Below, in pieces: positions 34,463 through 42,742 of a DNA stretch of 64,000 nt. Positions within the stretch are counted from its first letter, which is position 1, and every line of letters begins with the position of its first letter. A program made the translations under genes and the position numbers. The stretch comes from Proteiniclasticum sediminis (GTDB taxonomy: Bacteria > Bacillota > Clostridia > Clostridiales > Clostridiaceae): positions 1-64,000 of the forward strand of contig NZ_JAGSCS010000001.1 of the NCBI RefSeq assembly GCF_018128025.1, given 5' to 3'. Under the pieces are notes generated by a model. The model was not told the origin of the DNA. It made no database searches and saw only the letters and a program-made list of their open reading frames with translations.

Positions 34463-35059
34463 ATGGTAAACGTATCAAAAAAAACCAACACACTCGTCAA
34501 GGCGGCATTTCTTCTGACTTTGGGATTTCTTCTCACCTACTTTGAGTTCCCCGTGCTTCCCGCCTTTCCCTGGCTGAAAGTGGACCTCTCGGCAGTGCCT
34601 GTGCTTCTTTCCGGCTTTGCCTTCGGACCTTTAGTGGGCGTCGGTGTGGAAGTGCTGAAGAATCTCCTGATTTTTACCTTGAAGGGCAGCTCTTCCGGCG
34701 GTGTTGGTGAAATAGCCAACATCATCATCGTGGGCTCTTATGTGTTTACCGCTTCCCTGATCTTCAAGAAGATGAAGACTATGAAGGGTGCAATCATCGG
34801 AACGCTGGCAGGCGCTGTGCTGATGATTCCTTTAGCCATGCTGGCCAATCACTTCATCCTCATTCCCCTGTATTTCCCGGAAGGATTGGGCGACTTCTAT
34901 GCCCCCTACATGTTCCAGGGTATTCCGCTGTTTAACCTGATCAAGGGTCTCCTGATCTCCGCTGTGGGAATTCTCTTCTACAGCAAGGTATCCGTTCTCA
35001 TCAACAAGGAAGCCGGATTTCGACCAGGATACCGCAAAACTTCCAAAATCGCCGGATAA
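34463..35059 (+). CDS. ribU: Riboflavin ECF transporter S component
   Basis: A 198-residue membrane protein with about six hydrophobic segments that binds riboflavin and works with the ECF energising module (not in this window). The N-terminal LVKAAFLLTLGFLLTYFEFP and VDLSAVPVLLSGFAFGPLVG are typical of RibU. The FMN riboswitch directly upstream supports riboflavin or FMN as the substrate: high FMN should switch uptake off. TAGGAGGG precedes ATG 34463. It is monocistronic with a terminator shortly after. Confidence 0.95.
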   Translation: MVNVSKKTNTLVKAAFLLTLGFLLTYFEFPVLPAFPWLKVDLSAVPVLLSGFAFGPLVGVGVEVLKNLLIFTLKGSSSGGVGEIANIIIVGSYVFTASLIFKKMKTMKGAIIGTLAGAVLMIPLAMLANHFILIPLYFPEGLGDFYAPYMFQGIPLFNLIKGLLISAVGILFYSKVSVLINKEAGFRPGYRKTSKIAG

Positions 35060-35095
35060 ACGGTAAATTTGATGGTTTAAGACCGCAGTAGATAA

Positions 35096-35126
35096 AAAGA
35101 CTCATCCCGTGAGGGGTGAGTCTTTT
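35096..35126. terminator. ribU / rimI convergent terminator
   Basis: AAAGACTCATCCC and GGGGTGAGTCTTT with a 4-nt loop, followed by TCGC on plus; A/T-rich arms give T-runs on both strands. Confidence 0.85.
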
Positions 35127-35129
35127 CGC

Positions 35130-35573
35130 TTAAATCTGCAGATTCATGACTAGGGCATCTTCTCCGTTAATGTAGTACCGGGGCCGTCGGCTCAAGGTGA
35201 TGAAACCCAGGGAACGGTAGAGAAGCTGAGCGGGGAGATTGGACACTCGCACCTCGAGAAATACATTCTCCACATCCTTCTTCTTTAGAAGGTCAATGAG
35301 GTGGAGAAGTAGTGCCCGGGCCAAATGCCGCCGGCGAAAATCCGGGTGCACGGCAATGTTGATAAGATCGGCGTCCTCGTAGGAATACCAGCATTGAAGA
35401 TATCCCGCCACCTGGTCATCCGCCAGGATCACCAGGTTAATCGCCATATGGTTTTGGATTTCCCGGCGCAGGTCCTCCTTGGACCAGGGGAGGGGAAAGG
35501 CAGCACAGCTGATGTCATAGACGGCGTCCAAGTGTTTTTCCTGCAGGGGTTCGATGATGAAATTCTCCATCAT
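35130..35573 (-). CDS. rimI: Ribosomal protein S18-alanine N-acetyltransferase
   Basis: A 147-residue GNAT protein predicted to acetylate the N-terminus of ribosomal protein S18 and perhaps other proteins. The acetyl-CoA loop is RRRHLARALLLHLI (residues 75-88, the Q/RxxGxG/A region) and VRVSNLPAQLLYRSLGFI is the family's C-terminal signature. It is the last gene of tsaE-tsaB-rimI, the standard arrangement in Bacillota, and its ATG overlaps the tsaB stop by 4 bp (ATGA), so translation is coupled. The identification relies partly on this context. Confidence 0.88.
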   Translation of the reverse strand: MMENFIIEPLQEKHLDAVYDISCAAFPLPWSKEDLRREIQNHMAINLVILADDQVAGYLQCWYSYEDADLINIAVHPDFRRRHLARALLLHLIDLLKKKDVENVFLEVRVSNLPAQLLYRSLGFITLSRRPRYYINGEDALVMNLQI

Positions 35574-36277
35574 GATCGCAGTCCCTTCTTTTTCTCGTAC
35601 TCATGCTCGGCTTGGCTTTTTCGAAGATATAGGGGAACCAGGGTATGGATATCCTCACTTTCTCCCCGGGCAATGCGCTCCTTTAGTAGGTAGGCCAGAT
35701 TGGCGGCCTTAGGGATATTCAGCACAGGGGGAGCCAGGAGGACGTTCTCCTGGAAGCGGAGCACCTCCGGTGAAAGTTTTGTCTGGGCTTCTCCCAGGAT
35801 CAGGATAGGCTGAGTTTCGTCCTTCAGCCTTTCCTTGAGTTCATCAAAGGTGAGAATCACCGGCTCCTGGTGCGTCTCTAGGTGTTCTTTATTGAAGCGG
35901 TAAATGCCGGTATAAAATCCGCCGCGGAGGGCGTCCACCATGGGAACAATGAGCCCCTGGAAGCCGAAAGCCCCATAAGCCAGCACCTTCAGGCTGTCCG
36001 CCGCATAGAGCGGCACCTGGAGGCCCGTGGCGATGCCCTTCATGGCCGCCAGTCCAATGCGAAGACCGGTGAAAGATCCCGGGCCAGTGGATACAGCCAA
36101 GGCATTGATGTCCTTCGCTTCCATGTCCAGCCGCTGCAACAGCTCCTCGATGAGGGGCATGAGGAGGGTGGAGTGCTGCAGGTTGTAGTTGATGTTGACT
36201 TCTCCCAGAAGGGCGTCTTCCGTAACCACCGCCAGGGAGCAGTTATTGGAGGAGGTATCGACGCAGAGTATTTTCAA
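35570..36277 (-). CDS. tsaB: tRNA t6A biosynthesis protein TsaB
   Basis: A 235-residue ASKHA-fold protein that joins TsaD and TsaE in making N6-threonylcarbamoyladenosine at position 37 of ANN-decoding tRNAs. The N-terminus MKILCVDTSSNNCSLAVV and ALAVSTGPGSFTGLRIGLA (about residues 60-78) are family signatures. As in other TsaB proteins, metal-binding residues of TsaD are lacking, so it is a scaffold partner. It starts directly after tsaE. TsaD is not in the window. Confidence 0.95.
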   Translation of the reverse strand: MKILCVDTSSNNCSLAVVTEDALLGEVNINYNLQHSTLLMPLIEELLQRLDMEAKDINALAVSTGPGSFTGLRIGLAAMKGIATGLQVPLYAADSLKVLAYGAFGFQGLIVPMVDALRGGFYTGIYRFNKEHLETHQEPVILTFDELKERLKDETQPILILGEAQTKLSPEVLRFQENVLLAPPVLNIPKAANLAYLLKERIARGESEDIHTLVPLYLRKSQAEHEYEKKKGLRS

Positions 36278-36730
36278 TTATTCCAGCTCCTTTAAATAGT
36301 CGTATTCTTGGCCTACCCCGCGGATGGTAATCTTACGTTCATCGGGATTTTCCGTTTTCTCCAGGTTCACATGGATAAAACTGTCGGGGAGGATGGATTC
36401 GATGAGATCGGCCCACTCGATAAGGGTGACGCCCTGACCAAAGACGTACTCCTCAAAACCGATATCCAGGATTTCATCAGCATCATGGACCCGGTACACG
36501 TCAAAATGATAAAAGGGGAGACGTCCCTCGTGATATTCATTGACGATGGTAAATGTAGGGGAGGTGATGTGGTCGCGGATGCCCATGCCTAAGGCAAAGC
36601 CTTTGGCAAAATGGGTTTTCCCGGTGCCCAGATCTCCGGTGAGGCAAATGGTGGTGCCTTTTTCCACGCGTTTCCCCAGAGCTTCTCCCAGGTGCATGGT
36701 TTCAGCCACGCTGGCGGTATATTTAATCAT
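36278..36730 (-). CDS. tsaE: tRNA t6A biosynthesis ATPase TsaE
   Basis: A 150-residue P-loop ATPase of the t6A complex. Walker A is TGDLGTGKTHFAKG (residues 31-44); SPTFTIVNEYHEG and YHFDVYRVHD are family motifs, and LIEWADLI carries the conserved Glu-Trp. ATG 36730 has AAAAGAGGGATACTT upstream. It is the first gene of the tsaE-tsaB-rimI operon; a TATAAT-type -10 near 36765 on the minus strand probably drives it. Confidence 0.95.
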   Translation of the reverse strand: MIKYTASVAETMHLGEALGKRVEKGTTICLTGDLGTGKTHFAKGFALGMGIRDHITSPTFTIVNEYHEGRLPFYHFDVYRVHDADEILDIGFEEYVFGQGVTLIEWADLIESILPDSFIHVNLEKTENPDERKITIRGVGQEYDYLKELE

Positions 36731-36839
36731 AAGTATCCCTCTTTTAGTTCCTTTATTATCCTGTTATTATAACGCAACCAAGGCGTTCTGAAAAGCGCGT
36801 CAGCCAATGGATGGCCTGGCTAGACAAGAAAACAGATAA

Positions 36840-36871
36840 CGCCCGCAGCTCTGAAGGCAGAACAGCGGGCG
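36840..36871 (-). terminator. Possible terminator of the GNAT gene
   Basis: CGCCCGC and GCGGGCG with an 18-nt loop; on the minus strand followed by TTATCTGTTTT. The T-run is imperfect. Confidence 0.5.
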
Positions 36872-36902
36872 CCGATGACGTTCGATATAGAGAAGATCCT
36901 TA

Positions 36903-37397
36903 TTATGCAGCCTTCTTCAGATACGCGGTCAGATTCATGGTGAAATGAAGGTTGTCCGCATAGGGATCCAGCGGGAGGAAGCCCACATGCTCAAAGAGAT
37001 TCACCGAGCGGTGGTTTTCCGTTTTAATTTTCGCATTAACCGTATTGAAACGGTGGGTGAAGAAAGCTTCCTGCAGCGCCAAAGTCAGCGCTCTTTTCCC
37101 AAAGCCTTTTCCCCAAAGGGATTTATCGCCGATGGTGATGACAATTTCATGGAAGCCGGACTTACGGATGAACTTCACATAGCCGATGGGGGCATTGTCA
37201 TGACAGATGAGATAGAAGGGTCCTCGGTTATTAAAGGTTTGATTATAAAGGGGCATACGGGTCGTCAAGACCAGATTGCGGATGGAATGGCTAATTCCGA
37301 GATCCTCATTCAGATAGCGGAGAACATCTTCATCTTCCAGCCAGTCTGCGATGCATAAGGCATCGTCCAGAGAGATGTCCTGTCGTAGTGTGATCAT
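36903..37397 (-). CDS. GNAT family N-acetyltransferase
   Basis: A 164-residue acetyltransferase of the RimJ/RimL-like group: SLWGKGFGKRALTLAL (about residues 92-107) is the acetyl-CoA pyrophosphate loop (QxxGxGxA-type) and TENHRSVNLFEHVGFLPLD the C-terminal signature. The substrate (protein N-terminus, amino acid or antibiotic) cannot be told. ATG 37397 has TGAGGAGGAGCC immediately upstream. It stands alone. The long AT-rich region upstream holds no clear promoter apart from generic A/T tracts. Confidence 0.8.
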   Translation of the reverse strand: MITLRQDISLDDALCIADWLEDEDVLRYLNEDLGISHSIRNLVLTTRMPLYNQTFNNRGPFYLICHDNAPIGYVKFIRKSGFHEIVITIGDKSLWGKGFGKRALTLALQEAFFTHRFNTVNAKIKTENHRSVNLFEHVGFLPLDPYADNLHFTMNLTAYLKKAA

Positions 37398-37730
37398 GGC
37401 TCCTCCTCAAGGGGTTTTTTCCGAAATGAAGATAGCGCTTCAGCCGGAATATCTCTCCGTATTTTAAGATGAAACGCCAAATACTTCAAAGGCCAAAACG
37501 AGCGGTTTCCGGGGGAAAAGCACTTTACCTGAGTTTCCCTCGGTTTCCCTCGACTTTTGGATGTTTTACTGTAGAATCCCCATAGATTTTGATATTTCGG
37601 CAATAAAAAGAGGATATTTTTGCTTAACATCAGAAATATTGAAGAAACTTCGGAAAACGGGATTTTAAGTGAGGTTTAATTGGGAAAAGGGAAATTCGCT
37701 TTAGCGCTTCTCGTGAAATAACAAGGAAAA
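37398..37730. other. Gene-free region between the GNAT gene and tRNA-Trp
   Basis: 333 bp without a credible gene; one open frame here lacks a ribosome site and has no family likeness. A tandem pair of TTTCCCTCGG/TTTCCCTCGA units occurs near 37534-37555. Otherwise nothing is recognised. Confidence 0.5.
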
Positions 37731-37757
37731 GAAAAAGCCCTGCACATCGTGCAGGAC
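37731..37757 (-). terminator. tRNA-Trp terminator
   Basis: CCTGCAC and GTGCAGG around a 3-nt loop; on the minus strand followed by GCTTTTTCTTTT. Confidence 0.88.
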
Positions 37758-37762
37758 CTTGT

Positions 37763-37836
37763 TGGCAGGGGTACAAGGATTCGAACCTTGATTTACGGTT
37801 TTGGAGACCGTTGCTCTGCCGTTGAACTATACCCCT
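37763..37836 (-). tRNA. trpT: tRNA-Trp (anticodon CCA)
   Basis: A 74-nt cloverleaf including an encoded 3' CCA. The acceptor arms AGGGGTA and TACCCCT pair, the D-arm is GTTCAACGGCAGAGC, the anticodon stem-loop is ACGGT-CTCCAAA-ACCGT with anticodon CCA, and the T-arm has GGTTCGAATCC. It is a solitary tRNA with its own terminator. Confidence 0.98.
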
Positions 37837-38131
37837 AGAGTATTTGATTGCCCTCAACTGGGCTACATTGCTCATTTTAGCATCTTCCGAAAGGAGTGTC
37901 AACTGTTTGTTCACATGTTTCCTCGGGGTCTTTGGGTAAGCCAATTGCAAAACAAAATTCTACCCCTAATGGCATATTTCAGTCCAAGAGTCTGCGTCCA
38001 CCGTCGAAGATCTGTTAAAGCAGGACAAACCGAGGGGGCCGAGGGAAATAAATAGCTCTTTCCGGAGAAGATATGATAAAATCAAGTTGAATACAAATTT
38101 GTCCTCAAGGGCCAGGAAAGGAGGTGCGCGG

Positions 38132-38908
38132 ATGCTGCAGGAAATGCTAAAGATGGATAAGTTTCGGAATTATGCCCTGGTGGGTGCCGGTGGAAAAACC
38201 ACCTTGATCCGCCGTCTCACGGAAGGTCTTCGGAAAAAGAAGAAAATCTTGGTGTCCAGTACCACCACTTTCCTCAAACCGGGATTCCGGGTCTACGATT
38301 TTTTGGACTATTCCTATGTCCGGGATTATGACCTAGCTTCTGTGGATCATCCCGGCGTCTACATCATCGGCAAAGGCAAGAATCAGGAGGATTTGATGCT
38401 GGGCCTGGAAAGCGAAGACATTGCGGCGATTTCCGAAGCCTTTGACAACAGCATCATCGAGTGTGATTTCTCCAATGGCAGGCGACTGAAGGGATTCCGG
38501 GATTTTGAACCGAGAATTCCCCCTTCCACGGATGTGACCATCGGGATTGTGGACATCCAGTCCCTGGGGCTTCAAGTCAATGCCGCCAACATCCACCATC
38601 TGGATAAATTCATTGAACTCACGGGAAGTTCCATCGGCTCTTTGGTCACCATCGATAATCTCACCCGGATCATCGATGACCCCCGGGCGCTGTTTAAGGA
38701 TGCCCAGGGAAAAAGAGTGCTTTTCATCAATAAAGTGGAGAAGGAGCTGGATGAAGCCCTTTCGGCAAAACTACTGGAGTCCATCGATCTTCAGCGGCTG
38801 CATCTGGTCATTGAGGGAAGCCTCATTGAGAATCGCTACCTTGTTCTCTACGAAGAGGGATTTATTCAAGATGGAGGAGTCGACCATGATTTATCTGATC
38901 GTCAGTGA
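38132..38908 (+). CDS. yqeC: YqeC-family protein (selenium-dependent molybdenum hydroxylase maturation)
   Basis: A 258-residue P-loop protein. Walker A is LVGAGGKTTLIRRL (residues 16-29), followed by KKKILVSSTTTF, and the middle matches the YqeC family (VTIGIVDIQSLGLQVNAANI). YqeC proteins are usually linked to maturation of selenium-dependent molybdenum hydroxylases (xanthine or purine hydroxylase type). None of those partners is in this window, so the link comes from family knowledge only. AAAGGAGGTG precedes ATG 38132; an earlier in-frame ATG is not favoured. A TATGATAAAAT -10 lies upstream. The phosphoesterase gene overlaps its end by 23 bp. Confidence 0.75.
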   Translation: MLQEMLKMDKFRNYALVGAGGKTTLIRRLTEGLRKKKKILVSSTTTFLKPGFRVYDFLDYSYVRDYDLASVDHPGVYIIGKGKNQEDLMLGLESEDIAAISEAFDNSIIECDFSNGRRLKGFRDFEPRIPPSTDVTIGIVDIQSLGLQVNAANIHHLDKFIELTGSSIGSLVTIDNLTRIIDDPRALFKDAQGKRVLFINKVEKELDEALSAKLLESIDLQRLHLVIEGSLIENRYLVLYEEGFIQDGGVDHDLSDRQ

Positions 38909-39629
38909 TATCCATTCCAATCAGCCGGCTCTGGATCAGGTGCTGGCGACGGAAAAAGCCGATGAGGTGCTTTTTCTCGGGGACATCATCGGGTATGGCG
39001 CTTCGCCGGAATACTGCTACCAAAAGTTCAGAGACCTGGGGGGTAAAGGGGTCATGGGTAACCATGAATATGGGGCCGTCCGACCGGACACCCTGGTTCA
39101 TTTCAGTGAAAACGCCATGCTGGGGGTTCTTCACAGCATGAAGGTTTTGTCCAAAGAAAATCTGGACCATATGCAGCGATTGCCGGAAACCCTTAAAATC
39201 GGGGATCTTCTTTTGTGCCATACGATGCTGGGCCATCCCCTGGAGTTTCCCTACGTGTTCCCCCAGGACAAGGATTCCCTGTATCTAAAGGAGAGCTTCC
39301 AGCGCATGGCGAAGGAGGAGATCCAGGTCATTTTCACCGGCCATACCCACAAGCCCTGTATTTTCAAACAGCTTCCCGACGGCAGCATCGAAACTTATAA
39401 AACCGCCCAGGGGGAGCTTTTTCTCGATGAACAGCGCTATGTTATCAATGCGGGAAGCGTAGGACAGCCGCGCAACGGGAGCCCTTTAGCCCACTATGTT
39501 CTCTATGACACCAAGCTCCGAAAGGTTACCTTCCGCTCGGTTTCCTATGATGTGGATTTAGCGGCAAAGAAAATCCGAGAGGCGGGGCTGCCTGATTTTC
39601 TGGCAGATCGTCTCTACCGGGGGATCTGA
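38886..39629 (+). CDS. Metallophosphoesterase (YfcE/MJ0936-like)
   Basis: A 247-residue calcineurin-like phosphoesterase. Metal-binding motifs are VSDIHSNQPA (residues 6-15), LFLGDIIGYG, GVMGNHEYG and FTGHTHKPC, complete for a two-metal site. The closest pattern is the phosphodiesterase/phosphatase group with DUF-type C-terminus (VINAGSVGQPRNG). The substrate is unknown. Its ATG lies inside the end of yqeC, with GGAGGAGTCGACC upstream, so translation is coupled and the two gene products may be used together. Confidence 0.85.
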   Translation: MIYLIVSDIHSNQPALDQVLATEKADEVLFLGDIIGYGASPEYCYQKFRDLGGKGVMGNHEYGAVRPDTLVHFSENAMLGVLHSMKVLSKENLDHMQRLPETLKIGDLLLCHTMLGHPLEFPYVFPQDKDSLYLKESFQRMAKEEIQVIFTGHTHKPCIFKQLPDGSIETYKTAQGELFLDEQRYVINAGSVGQPRNGSPLAHYVLYDTKLRKVTFRSVSYDVDLAAKKIREAGLPDFLADRLYRGI

Positions 39630-39641
39630 AAAATTGCTGCA

Positions 39642-39681
39642 TTGACAGAATCCATTGACTTATGATACAATTCGATTGAAT
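39642..39681 (+). promoter_or_regulatory. Promoter and possible operator of the MarR gene
   Basis: TTGACA (39642-39647), 18 bp, TACAAT (39666-39671). The imperfect palindrome ATTCGATTGAAT (39670-39681) overlaps the end of the -10 and may be an autoregulatory site. Confidence 0.55.
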
Positions 39682-39705
39682 ACAATAGGATGAGAGGTAC
39701 TAAAG

Positions 39706-40164
39706 ATGATCGATGAACTGAAACTTGAAAATCAGCTCTGTTTTGCAGTGTACGCATTCTCAAGGGAAATCACAAAAATATACCGCCCATTTTTGGAACC
39801 GCTGAACCTGACCTACACCCAGTATCTGGTCATGATCGTGCTTTGGGAAAAGGACGGCATCTCGCTGAAGGAACTGGGCAGCAAGCTCAAGCTGGATTCG
39901 GGAACCCTGACACCACTCCTCAAAAAACTGGAACTGGATGGGAACATCGAACGAACGCGGGACAAGCGAGACGAGCGCAATCTCATCATCTATTTGAGCC
40001 CCAAAGGCCGAAAACTCATGGAAGAGGCCGAGAAGGTACCCAATAACATCGCCTGCAGTCTTCCCTTGGATCTGGATGGCATCGTGGGTCTGCGGGAGCA
40101 GATCAAGCTCATCCTGGATCAGCTGGAAAACCAGTCCAAGGATAATATCATCAAGAGTGAATAA
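39706..40164 (+). CDS. MarR-family transcriptional regulator
   Basis: A 152-residue winged-helix repressor, close in pattern to the OhrR/MarR group: LCFAVYAFSREITKIYRPFL (residues 9-28), TYTQYLVMIVLWEKDGISLK, then LGSKLKLDSGTLTPLLKKLE as recognition helix and wing region NIERTRDKRDERNLIIYLSP. A single Cys near residue 9 (QLCFAVY) sits where OhrR-type peroxide sensors carry their reactive Cys, so it may be an oxidative sensor. No ohr gene is adjacent, so the target is unknown. GAGAGGTACTAAAG precedes the ATG. Confidence 0.88.
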   Translation: MIDELKLENQLCFAVYAFSREITKIYRPFLEPLNLTYTQYLVMIVLWEKDGISLKELGSKLKLDSGTLTPLLKKLELDGNIERTRDKRDERNLIIYLSPKGRKLMEEAEKVPNNIACSLPLDLDGIVGLREQIKLILDQLENQSKDNIIKSE

Positions 40165-40180
40165 TACGCATTAAACAGCA

Positions 40181-40209
40181 GCGCCTGGATTGTAAAATCC
40201 AGGCGCTTT
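40181..40209. terminator. MarR / kinase convergent terminator
   Basis: GCGCCTGGATT and AATCCAGGCGC with a GTAA loop, followed by TTTATTTC on plus. Confidence 0.85.
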
Positions 40210-40214
40210 ATTTC

Positions 40215-41702
40215 TTACGTGTCTTTCGATGGGGGCTGATCATCGCTCTCGTCATACTCCCGACCGTCGGTGAAGGTGAGGGGAAAGTCCATTTCCTCTT
40301 CCAGCTCCGTGGCGGCAAAATCCGTGGAAGGCTGATAGAGGGCAAACTTGACGGTGAACGTGGAACCCTTGCCCAAATTGCTGGTCACATCGATGGTACC
40401 GCCATTGAGCTTGACAAAGTTCTTCACAATGGTGAGGCCGATGCCGTTGCCTTCCACCAGTTCCCGGGACTTGTCCACCCGGTAGAACCGTTCAAAGACG
40501 TTGGGCAGATCCTCCTTGGGAATCCCGATGCCTGTGTCCTTCACCCGAATGTAGCAATAATCGTCGTCATTGCTGAGCCGAAGGGTAATGGACCCGTTGC
40601 GCGGGGTAAACTTGATGGCATTGTGCAGCAGATTTGAAATGACCTGATAGAAGGAGTGTTTGTCCGCTAAAATATGGACGGGGGTATTCTTGGAAAAGAT
40701 GTACTTAAATTTAATGGCCTTCTCTTTGGTGAGGCCCTGGAAATTGTGGTAGATATCCTGGAGCACCTGACGCACATCCAGCACAACGATTTTGGCCACC
40801 ATGCTTTCCGCTTCGAACTGTTTCAGGATATTCAGATTGTCGATGAGCTTTCCAAAACGGATGACCTCTGAGTTAAGTCCCTGGAGACGCTCCGGGGTGG
40901 CGGGAAGAATCCCGTCGATGATGGCCTCCAGATTGGTCTGCAGGACGTTTAGAGGATTTCTGAGCTCATGGGAGACATCGGTGATGAGCCGTTTTCGAAG
41001 CATATCCTGCCGGTCGAGTTTTTCGCCCAGGGAGTTGATGCTCTTTCGGAGGATCTCGATTTCCTTCACATCCACCGTGTCATTGCCCCGGGCGGACAGA
41101 TCACCCATGGACAGACTGTAGGCCGTCTGGGAAATCTTCTCGATGGGATCTGACAGCTGCCGGGCCACAAAGAGGGCAATGAGGAGAATCACAAACACCG
41201 CAATGAAGGCACTGATGAGAATTCCCACGGTGATGGAATTCAGGAAGTTTTCGTCATCCTGGGAGATGACCAAAGGGGAAAACTGTCCGATGACCACATA
41301 ACCCAGGATTTCATTCTCACTCTTGATGGGAAGCTCATAGGCCACATACTGATCCATGCTGAGGGTGGAATCGGGATTGATTTCCCGGTCCCGGGTCACC
41401 AAATTTAAGGGATCCATGGTCCAGATGGGGGTTTTGTCCCAGTTGAGGAGAGAGATGGTAAAGTTGGCGGATTCCGCTTCCCGTTCCACGGCTTTCCCTG
41501 ATGTCCTTGTCCAGCGGTCATCCTTAATGTAGCTTTCCCGGAAATTGCTGATGATCCGTTCATCCCGTTTTTCCTGATTGATCTTGAGATAATCATTGAA
41601 TCGGGTATTCAGGGAAAGGTTAATGACGACATAGGCGATGAGCAGGGACAAAAGGGCGCTGATGGCGATGGCAATGGTCAGTTTATACTTAATGGATCTC
41701 AA
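40215..41702 (-). CDS. Sensor histidine kinase
   Basis: A 495-residue membrane kinase. Membrane segments at about residues 8-30 and 153-176 frame an extracytoplasmic sensor domain, followed by HAMP (LSDPIEKISQTAYSLSMGDL), the H-box ITDVSHELRNPLNVLQTN (His near residue 247), N-box ISNLLHNAIKFTPR, G1 VKDTGIGIP, F-box FERFYRVDKSR and G2 GNGIGLTIVK. It starts at TTG 41702, directly after the regulator's TAG, with GGTGGTGG as ribosome site. The signal is unknown. It forms an operon with the response regulator and lies divergent from a cell wall hydrolase, which may be a target. Confidence 0.92.
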   Translation of the reverse strand: MRSIKYKLTIAIAISALLSLLIAYVVINLSLNTRFNDYLKINQEKRDERIISNFRESYIKDDRWTRTSGKAVEREAESANFTISLLNWDKTPIWTMDPLNLVTRDREINPDSTLSMDQYVAYELPIKSENEILGYVVIGQFSPLVISQDDENFLNSITVGILISAFIAVFVILLIALFVARQLSDPIEKISQTAYSLSMGDLSARGNDTVDVKEIEILRKSINSLGEKLDRQDMLRKRLITDVSHELRNPLNVLQTNLEAIIDGILPATPERLQGLNSEVIRFGKLIDNLNILKQFEAESMVAKIVVLDVRQVLQDIYHNFQGLTKEKAIKFKYIFSKNTPVHILADKHSFYQVISNLLHNAIKFTPRNGSITLRLSNDDDYCYIRVKDTGIGIPKEDLPNVFERFYRVDKSRELVEGNGIGLTIVKNFVKLNGGTIDVTSNLGKGSTFTVKFALYQPSTDFAATELEEEMDFPLTFTDGREYDESDDQPPSKDT

Positions 41703-42401
41703 CTATTGACCACCACCAAACTTGTACCCCAGCTTAAAGACCGTAATGATATAGGCGGGATTCTTCGTGTCCGCCTCGATTTTTTTGCGGATATTCTTAA
41801 TATGGACGTCAATGGTCCGGTCCACGCCTTCAAAATCCGGGCCCAGAACCCGATCAATGAGGGTTTCTCGGGAAAGGACAATCCCGGGATTGCTGGAAAG
41901 GATGTTGAGGATATCAAACTCGATGGGGGTCATGGCCACTTCCTCGTTGCGCAGCTTCACTTCCCGCTTGTCCCGGTCGATGATCAGTTCGCCATTGTTG
42001 AAGGACACGACATTGGTGCTCTCGCTGGTATCCTTGATTCGTCGGAACAGCGCGTTGACGCGGGCCACGATTTCCCGGGGAGAAAAGGGCTTGACCAGAT
42101 ACTCGTCTGCGCCCAGATCCAGACCCTTGATCCGCTCTTCCAGGCTGGATTTTGCCGTGAGCATAAAGATATAGGTGCTGGAGGTTTTTCGGATGCGTTT
42201 GCAGATTTCTTCTCCGGAAATATCAGGAAGCATCAGATCCAGAATGACGAGATCAAAAGGGATTTCTTCAAAATACTCCAGGCCCCGGTAACCCCGTTCT
42301 GCCGTGTAGACTTCATAGCCTTCCTTGCGCAGATAAGCGGAGATGGCTTCCAGAACGGAGGGTTCATCTTCGATGATCAGGATCTTATTCAATGGATTCA
42401 C
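41703..42401 (-). CDS. OmpR/PhoB-type response regulator
   Basis: A 232-residue regulator. The receiver has IIEDEPSVLEA (acidic pair), the phospho-acceptor Asp in LVILDLMLPDISG (near residue 55), the Thr in FMLTAKS and Lys in YLVKPFSPRE; the C-terminal winged helix has LIDRVLGPDFEGVDRTIDVH and AYIITVFKLGYKF. All phosphorylation residues are intact. It is immediately upstream of its kinase. ATG 42401 follows a GAGGTGAATCC site. Confidence 0.94.
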   Translation of the reverse strand: MNPLNKILIIEDEPSVLEAISAYLRKEGYEVYTAERGYRGLEYFEEIPFDLVILDLMLPDISGEEICKRIRKTSSTYIFMLTAKSSLEERIKGLDLGADEYLVKPFSPREIVARVNALFRRIKDTSESTNVVSFNNGELIIDRDKREVKLRNEEVAMTPIEFDILNILSSNPGIVLSRETLIDRVLGPDFEGVDRTIDVHIKNIRKKIEADTKNPAYIITVFKLGYKFGGGQ

Positions 42402-42675
42402 CTCATTTCTTATGAAGTGATTATATCATTACGGCCCTGAGGAATGCAAAACATACGCACTTCTTTTGCCTTGTACCGATGATCTTCAGGAATTTGAATG
42501 GAAAATTCATCAATTTCAGCCACCATTCAACAATCCTCCCGGAAGGCGCAAAATATCGTGTTTACCTTGGGAGAATTACTCCGAGCAGATGCCATTTTGG
42601 GGAGAAGTTCGCAGAATCTTTAATGAACGATTAACTCCCTTCACAATTCTTTATAACTTCTTCATAAGTAATCGA

Positions 42676-42704
42676 TATAATCCAATCTGTAATTAGTTTG
42701 TCAT
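42676..42704 (+). promoter_or_regulatory. -10 element and WalR-like box upstream of the cell wall hydrolase
   Basis: TATAAT (42676-42681) is followed by TGTAAT-TAGTT-TGTCAT (42688-42704), which fits the WalR consensus TGTWAH-N5-TGTWAH at 11 of 12 defined positions. Confidence 0.5.
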
Positions 42705-42742
42705 ATGTTTATCCGAAACGATAAAACCTTCGGGAGGATGCC

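Noticed and set aside
37534-37555. TTTCCCTCGG/TTTCCCTCGA tandem, considered as part of a repeat or CRISPR array
   Set aside because: Only two 10-bp copies with no spacer structure.
37394-37630. 78-codon minus-strand frame upstream of the GNAT gene
   Set aside because: No ribosome site and low-complexity basic composition; it overlaps the GNAT start region.
42466-42696. 76-codon plus-strand frame in the region before the cell wall hydrolase
   Set aside because: No ribosome site; it overlaps the promoter and WalR-like box.
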